DNA of 64,000 nucleotides from Closterium sp. Naga37s-1. Lineage: Eukaryota; Streptophyta; Zygnematophyceae; Desmidiales; Closteriaceae. Positions 61,901-64,000 of this stretch are shown piece by piece. The stretch is taken from NCBI GenBank assembly GCA_947471745.1, contig CANJKZ010000092.1, positions 3,893,001 through 3,957,000 of the forward strand, given 5' to 3'. The notes below the pieces were generated by a model that worked only from the letters and a program-made list of their open reading frames with translations, was not told the origin of the DNA and did not search any database. How positions within the stretch are numbered: the stretch's first letter is position 1; every line of letters starts with the position of its first letter. The position numbers were made by a program, and so were the translations under genes.

Positions 61901-62761
61901 CGTCTCAAAAACGAACCCGAGCCGTGATCGTGTGCCTTCTTTCCTGCTAAACGCGTGCTGCTTCTTGTTTTTGAGACGTCTCAAAAACGAACCCGAGCCG
62001 TGATCGTGTGCCTTCTTTCCTGCTAAACGCGTGCTGCTTCTTGTTTTTGAGACGTCTCAAAAACGAACCCGAGCCGTGATCGTGTGCCTTCTTTCCTGCT
62101 AAACGCGTGCTGCTTCTTGTTTTTGAGACGTCTCAAAAACGAACCCGAGCCGTGATCGTGTGCCTTCTTTCCTGCTAAACGCGTGCTGCTTCTTGTTTTT
62201 GAGACGTCTCAAAAACGAACCCGAGCCGTGATCGTGTGCCTTCTTTCCTGCTAAACGCGTGCTGCTTCTTGTTTTTGAGACGTCTCAAAAACGAACCCGA
62301 GCCGTGATCGTGTGCCTTCTTTCCTGCTAAACGCGTGCTGCTTCTTGTCAAATATCCACTCGAACAAGGTCTTGACCGTTTCAGGAGAAACCCGAACCCC
62401 AATCCGTTCAAAACCCAAACCCTCGTCCCTTCGAAACCTTTACCCCATTCCTGTAACTTCGTCCGTCCTGAGCGCGCGTTTCGACTTGTCCAATATCCAC
62501 TCGGGCATGGCCTTGCCCGTAGCCTAACCCTAACTCCTTCGAAACCCTAACCCTGATCCGTTCGCAACCCTTGTTCTCATCCCTTCGAAACAATAACCCT
62601 AATCATGTACCTTCGTCCTTCCTGAGAGCGCGCTTCTTCTTGTCCGAAATCCACTCGGGCACGGCCTTGCCGCCCGACACGTTATACACCTTCACGCCGT
62701 TCAGCGTGCTCACGCGCAGCCCTCCCCCTCCCCCTCCCCCGCCGCTCCCCGCGCCTGGCAT
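49984..62761 (-). CDS. NOL10: Nucleolar protein 10 / ENP2 homologue (SSU processome WD-repeat protein)
   Basis: Fourteen exons: 62761-62611, 61132-61034, 60534-60342, 60113-60023, 59324-59145, 58719-58651, 58298-58246, 57627-57519, 56807-56634, 55574-55419, 54900-54808, 54103-53897, 53585-53272, 50401-49984; 768 residues, all phases consistent. Diagnostic stretches: STLNGVKVYNVSGGKAVPEW then KKKRALRK at the N terminus, LSLKFERNLDSEIVDFQVL, ASSPEIYRINLEQ, LAVGTSTGQVLLYDLRSSKP, FIPSLGPAPRWCSFLENIT, MYDDYKFVT, PFMHGFFLHSRLYHK, KKLPKVNAKLA and FQVDEDSQEY. Known family role: WD-repeat component of the small-subunit processome, needed for 18S rRNA maturation in the nucleolus. The acidic segment in exon 13 and the Arg-Gly-rich tail fit a nucleolar protein. 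Exon 14 could contain an internal intron (50253-50089), also in frame. Introns carry three large arrays and many truncated exon copies. Confidence 0.92.
50405..50510. repeat. 21-bp purine minisatellite
   Basis: Units of GATGAGAGTGGGAAGAGGGG lie just beyond the NOL10 exon 14 acceptor. On the minus strand this is a long CCCCTCTTCCCACTC tract ahead of the acceptor. Confidence 0.9.
50677..50792. repeat. 29-bp tandem repeat, four units
   Basis: Units of TGCTTGGAGCTCAGTAATTT plus CCTCTCAAA, identical to each other, in NOL10 intron 13. Confidence 0.95.
50826..53225. repeat. 25-bp satellite array, 96 units
   Basis: GAAGACTAGGGTGAGCAGCA plus GTTAG repeats 96 times over 2400 bp with no variant that I could see, in NOL10 intron 13. 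On the transcribed strand each unit contains CTAAC (branch-point-like) and CCCTAG (acceptor-like). Both ends are bordered by ACCTTGGxTCCTTGGCCCCT: the right one is the end of exon 13, the left one its copy. Confidence 0.98.
53640..53860 (-). pseudogene. Truncated copies around NOL10 exons 12-13
   Basis: A copy of the exon 13 start (coding FQVDEDSQEYM, at about 53663-53712) and a copy of the exon 12 end (coding RKQRKAAAIALTDPR) lie between exons 12 and 13 in reversed duplicate order, as expected for tandem duplication across the intron. Confidence 0.8.
54235..54300 (-). pseudogene. Truncated copy of NOL10 exon 12 start
   Basis: Segment coding AEKPPKVNAKLAGQL with a CCTGCAG acceptor-like sequence, upstream in transcription of the real exon 12 (54103). 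Confidence 0.8.
54535..54695 (-). repeat. NOL10 exon 11 end copied twice around a TCGA palindrome
   Basis: GCTTCGATC and GATGCGGCTGGCTCTCTGTG segments (exon 11 end plus donor) recur at about 54542-54573 and 54650-54683. TGAGTCGACTC (54576-54586) follows directly at the edge of the first copy. Confidence 0.8.
54985..55050 (-). pseudogene. Copy of NOL10 exon 11 start
   Basis: Acceptor and codons for AKSIADPFAWDAYRQQKVKE, nearly identical to the real exon start at 54900. Confidence 0.9.
55120..55225. repeat. Direct repeat split by an ACGT palindrome
   Basis: AATGCGCAAGAACCAGCAGC at 55133 and again at 55187; the palindrome TTTGAGACGTCTCAAA (55163-55178) sits between the copies. Confidence 0.95.
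55290..55360 (-). pseudogene. Copy of NOL10 exon 10 end
   Basis: Repeats the part coding NLLRPFMHGF with surrounding sequence. The real exon end lies at 55419-55490. Confidence 0.8.
55670..55765 (-). pseudogene. Degraded copy of NOL10 exon 10 middle
   Basis: Resembles the exon 10 part coding MYDDYKFVTREELNAL, with a deletion, plus the CAACAG acceptor at about 55755. Confidence 0.7.
55880..56180 (-). pseudogene. Two copies of NOL10 exon 9 pieces, one split by an AATT palindrome
   Basis: The region coding MDSPRLQAYFIPSLGPAPRWC recurs at about 55885-55985 and in pieces at 56025-56180. The palindrome TTTTGAGAATTCTCAAAA (56071-56088) lies between two CCAGCGAG copies inside the second. Confidence 0.85.
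56192..56635. repeat. 37-bp array of the exon 9 splice donor, 12 units
   Basis: CCTCTGCCTGTTGATGTCAT plus GCCCCCATGACTCACCG repeats 12 times. On the transcribed strand every unit starts CGGTGAGTCATGG, the exact donor context of NOL10 exon 9 at 56634. Confidence 0.97.
57015..57396. repeat. 40-bp array alternating exon fragment and GCGC palindrome, 10 units
   Basis: AATGCGCTTGTCAATCAAAT occurs 10 times, separated by nine copies of TTGAGGCGCCTCAA (one with CTAAAA). The fragment codes LIDKRIVK on the minus strand and is a diverged piece of NOL10 exon 8 (STDKRIIKIWNP). The broken exon copy continues on both sides of the array. Confidence 0.97.
57430..57512. repeat. GGCAT pentanucleotide repeat
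   Basis: About 15 near-perfect ATGGC units immediately downstream of the NOL10 exon 8 donor. Confidence 0.9.
57700..57905 (-). pseudogene. Two truncated copies of NOL10 exon 8 start
   Basis: Acceptor plus GTACGGCAGCCCCATTCACA-type sequence at about 57770-57705 and 57900-57835, coding SPIHSIKWHRGIAG-like peptides, upstream in transcription of the real exon (57627). Confidence 0.85.
57925..58110. repeat. ~70-bp direct repeat split by a TCGA palindrome
   Basis: GTGGGGGAGGGAxGGATGATGTG...CAACAAACCCCTGAAAACGC occurs at about 57929-58010 and 58038-58112. The 22-bp palindrome ACTTTTGAGTCGACTCAAAAGT (58018-58039) is exactly between the copies. Confidence 0.95.
58562..58632. repeat. CCCCA pentanucleotide repeat
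   Basis: About 14 CCCCA/CCCA units just downstream of the NOL10 exon 6 donor. Confidence 0.9.
58970..59072 (-). pseudogene. Copy of NOL10 exon 5 end with donor
   Basis: Codes CFDNRQASAVSRIDAVGATG and is followed by CAG|GTGAGG. It could serve as an alternative 3' part of exon 5. Confidence 0.85.
59430..59525 (-). pseudogene. Copy of NOL10 exon 5 start
   Basis: Acceptor plus the part coding SQFQQSLESQSPLQ and SRSPAVNVMG, with an internal duplication, upstream in transcription of the real exon 5 (59324). Confidence 0.85.
59625..59870. repeat. Three direct repeats separated by two palindromes
   Basis: ACTCGAGTGACCTCTCAAGT...CCATTTCCATTG occurs at about 59627, 59710 and 59808. Between one and two is a perfect 28-bp palindrome (59676-59703, ATTGG arms, ACGT core). 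Between two and three is a 34-bp near-palindrome (59773-59806, GAGGTTGA arms, AATT core, one mismatch). Confidence 0.95.
59870..60260 (-). pseudogene. Two truncated copies of NOL10 exon 4
   Basis: A 3' copy (coding MYRINLEQ with GTGGGT donor) lies at about 59868-59930 and a 5' copy (coding MGRGLAYDPASCDLLL) at about 60200-60262, on either side of the real exon 60113-60023. Confidence 0.85.
60600..60860 (-). pseudogene. Two partial copies of NOL10 exon 3, separated by a GCGC palindrome
   Basis: The part coding YPPQVRVxELAELSLKFERN recurs at about 60608-60728 and 60770-60858. The core palindrome GAGGCGCCTC (60751-60760) lies between them. Confidence 0.85.
61381..62346. repeat. 76-bp array alternating exon-derived segment and ACGT palindrome, about 13 units
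   Basis: A 54-bp segment (GAACCCGAGCCGTGATCGTG...GCTGCTTCTT) alternates with the perfect 22-bp palindrome GTTTTTGAGACGTCTCAAAAAC, 12 palindromes in all, with no variant that I could see. It lies in NOL10 intron 1. The segment end GCGTGCTGCTTCTTGTCAAA resembles the antisense of exon 1 (KKKRALRK region), and degraded exon 1 pieces follow at 62340-62530. Confidence 0.97.
62335..62530 (-). pseudogene. Two degraded copies of NOL10 exon 1 end
   Basis: CTTGTCxAATATCCACTCGxxCA-type sequences at about 62345-62390 and 62468-62520 match the antisense of the exon 1 part coding PEWISDKKKRALR (real copy 62615-62675). Confidence 0.75.
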
Positions 62762-63563
62762 AATTGGTTTGCAGATGGACGGCGGGAAGCAACCCGACAA
62801 TAGCCCGGAGGGAACGTGGAATCCCTAAAAATTCCGAGGACCCCTGAAACACCGCTGAAAGGAATCAAATGTAGCGCTCAACTACGACTATTACTGAATG
62901 TTGGGGGAAATGGAGGGCGGAAACCGGCCGAATAGGACGCAAACTTTGAAACTAATCCTCGGTGCTTGACGGACGCCTGAAACGAACTCCCTCCGAGGCC
63001 ACTGGCAGCGACAACCGCCTGAAACGAGCTCGAGGGGAAACCGTGATCCAAGTATCAAACACTGCTGGTAGTGCTGGTATCAAGCTCCGAAAGACCCGAT
63101 GCACGAACACCCAGTTGCCAGGCGCACGCTTCATACCCTTTAGTGTCATTCTTGTGTCTGTGATTGCCTTAATACAGCGTCTCCATGATAATCCAGAACA
63201 TAATTTAGTTTCAACATTACAGCTATACAGCTAGAGACCATTATTGCTGCAGAATATTCTACAATCTAGTCCCGTGTGTGAATCAATTTACAAGATCCAG
63301 CATATAAGGTGCTTCTACATCATTAGCAGTCAATTAATTACACCATAAACCTTGTGCCAAATATGCACAATCGAGGACCCTGCATACCGTGTATAGCATG
63401 CACAAACAATAAATAAATCATAACCCAACTTTCAACCACCACCGAACTGGTTGCATTGCATACCCATACATGCCAAAGGAGAGGGCAAAACTCCATCCTC
63501 CATTTAAGAAACTACTGAATCACCTTCGTTACTAGGACCAGAAATGCTCCACCACACCGTTAT
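62762..63563. other. Intergenic region upstream of NOL10
   Basis: About 800 bp between the NOL10 start and the stop of the next minus-strand gene. Contains no tandem repeat. TTTATT/AATAAA-type motifs near 63405-63420 could include the poly(A) signal of the right-hand gene. No gene seen. Confidence 0.5.
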
Positions 63564-63965
63564 TTACGCAAACACTGCTGCGGCGCCTACAGCCAGAGCA
63601 ACCACTGACATCAGCGAAGCGGGGGAAACAGCCCCAGACTTGGGCGGAGGGGGAGGGGACAAGAGAGTCGCAGGCGTTGGGTTAGGGGAAGCCGGAAGAG
63701 TTCCAGCAGTGGGAGCAGGCGCAGGGGAAGCAGGCGCGGGAGCAGCGGGCGCAGGAGCAGCAGGCGCAGGAGCAGTGGCGGTAGTAGGCAGGGGAGTCGT
63801 CTGGGGCGCAGCGGCCTTACAGGCGGTGGAGTTGATGGAGCGGTTGATGTAGTGCGCGTACTTGACCTTGTCAACAGCGCCTCGGGGACATTTGGGGTCG
63901 ACGGTGAGGGGGTCGCAGCAGGGGGTGTAGGTTGGTGCGGCTGCGGCTCCCGAGAAGCATGCACC
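63564..63965 (-). CDS. Last exon of a GPI-anchored Cys-rich protein (continues beyond the window)
   Basis: An open exon of 134 codons starts after a CCACAG acceptor at 63965 (phase 0) and ends at TAA 63564. It begins GACFSGAAAAPTYTPCCDPL, followed by CPRGAVDKVKYAHYINRS and another Cys, then a Pro/Ala-rich stalk and a hydrophobic end (SLMSVVALAVGAAAVFA) without a charged tail, as in GPI signals. The layout (C...CCD...C, stalk, GPI tail, phase-0 entry) matches the last exon of the folate-receptor-like gene at 45131-45640, so it is probably a paralogue. The upstream exons lie outside the window. Confidence 0.7.
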   Translation of the reverse strand, partial: GACFSGAAAAPTYTPCCDPLTVDPKCPRGAVDKVKYAHYINRSINSTACKAAAPQTTPLPTTATAPAPAAPAPAAPAPASPAPAPTAGTLPASPNPTPATLLSPPPPPKSGAVSPASLMSVVALAVGAAAVFA

Positions 63966-64000
63966 CTGTGGCAAGGAGAAGGGAGTGCAGTGAATAATGA

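Noticed and set aside
206..62346. Palindromes as sequencing adapters or cloning linkers (cores resemble AatII, NarI, SalI and EcoRI sites)
   Set aside because: Cores vary, several copies are mutated, outer arms are locus-specific, and flanking duplicates have diverged. A single library artefact would not give this. Raw reads would still be the decisive test.

Overview
This is nuclear DNA from a eukaryote of the green plant lineage. It has spliceosomal introns with GT..AG ends, a eukaryotic tRNA-Val followed by a Pol III T-run, a DUSP12/YVH1-type phosphatase, a NOL10/ENP2 homologue, and two plant-type GT37 (xyloglucan-fucosyltransferase family) genes. Microsatellites and minisatellites fill many introns. 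I infer a streptophyte, perhaps a streptophyte alga such as a desmid, but the sequence does not name the species. All gene models were built by hand from splice signals, reading phase and family motifs. In every multi-exon model the exon lengths sum to a multiple of three.

Layout. Positions 1-3136 (-): DUSP12/YVH1-like phosphatase, running off the left edge. 5402-9134 (-): a large disordered protein of unknown function. 10483-17155 (+): a ten-exon P-loop NTPase. 18277-22437 (+): a coiled-coil protein. 22984-32008 and 33257-44861 (+): two tandem GT37 fucosyltransferase paralogues, each with 13 exons and identical intron phases; a tRNA-Val(CAC) lies antisense in an intron of the first. 45131-48801 (-): a secreted, probably GPI-anchored protein with a folate-receptor-like Cys pattern. 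49984-62761 (-): NOL10/ENP2. 63564-63965 (-): last exon of a second GPI-anchored Cys-rich protein that continues past the right edge.

The genes do not look like one pathway. They are housekeeping functions (rRNA processing, phosphatase), cell-wall glycan fucosylation and cell-surface proteins. What unites the window is its architecture. Almost every multi-exon gene carries truncated tandem copies of its own exon ends inside the neighbouring introns, more than forty in all, many still with a splice signal. At about 25 loci (about 45 copies counting arrays) a short perfect or near-perfect palindrome, TTTTGAG-NNNN-CTCAAAA, is present. At nearly all of these it lies at the junction between two direct repeats of local sequence. 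The 4-bp centre is ACGT, GCGC, TCGA or AATT, so the element stays self-complementary even though the centre varies. In two places the duplication plus palindrome has been amplified into arrays (76 bp x about 13; 40 bp x 10), and both are built on NOL10 exon fragments. This looks like a recurrent duplication process that leaves a palindromic scar. It is the most novel signal in the window.
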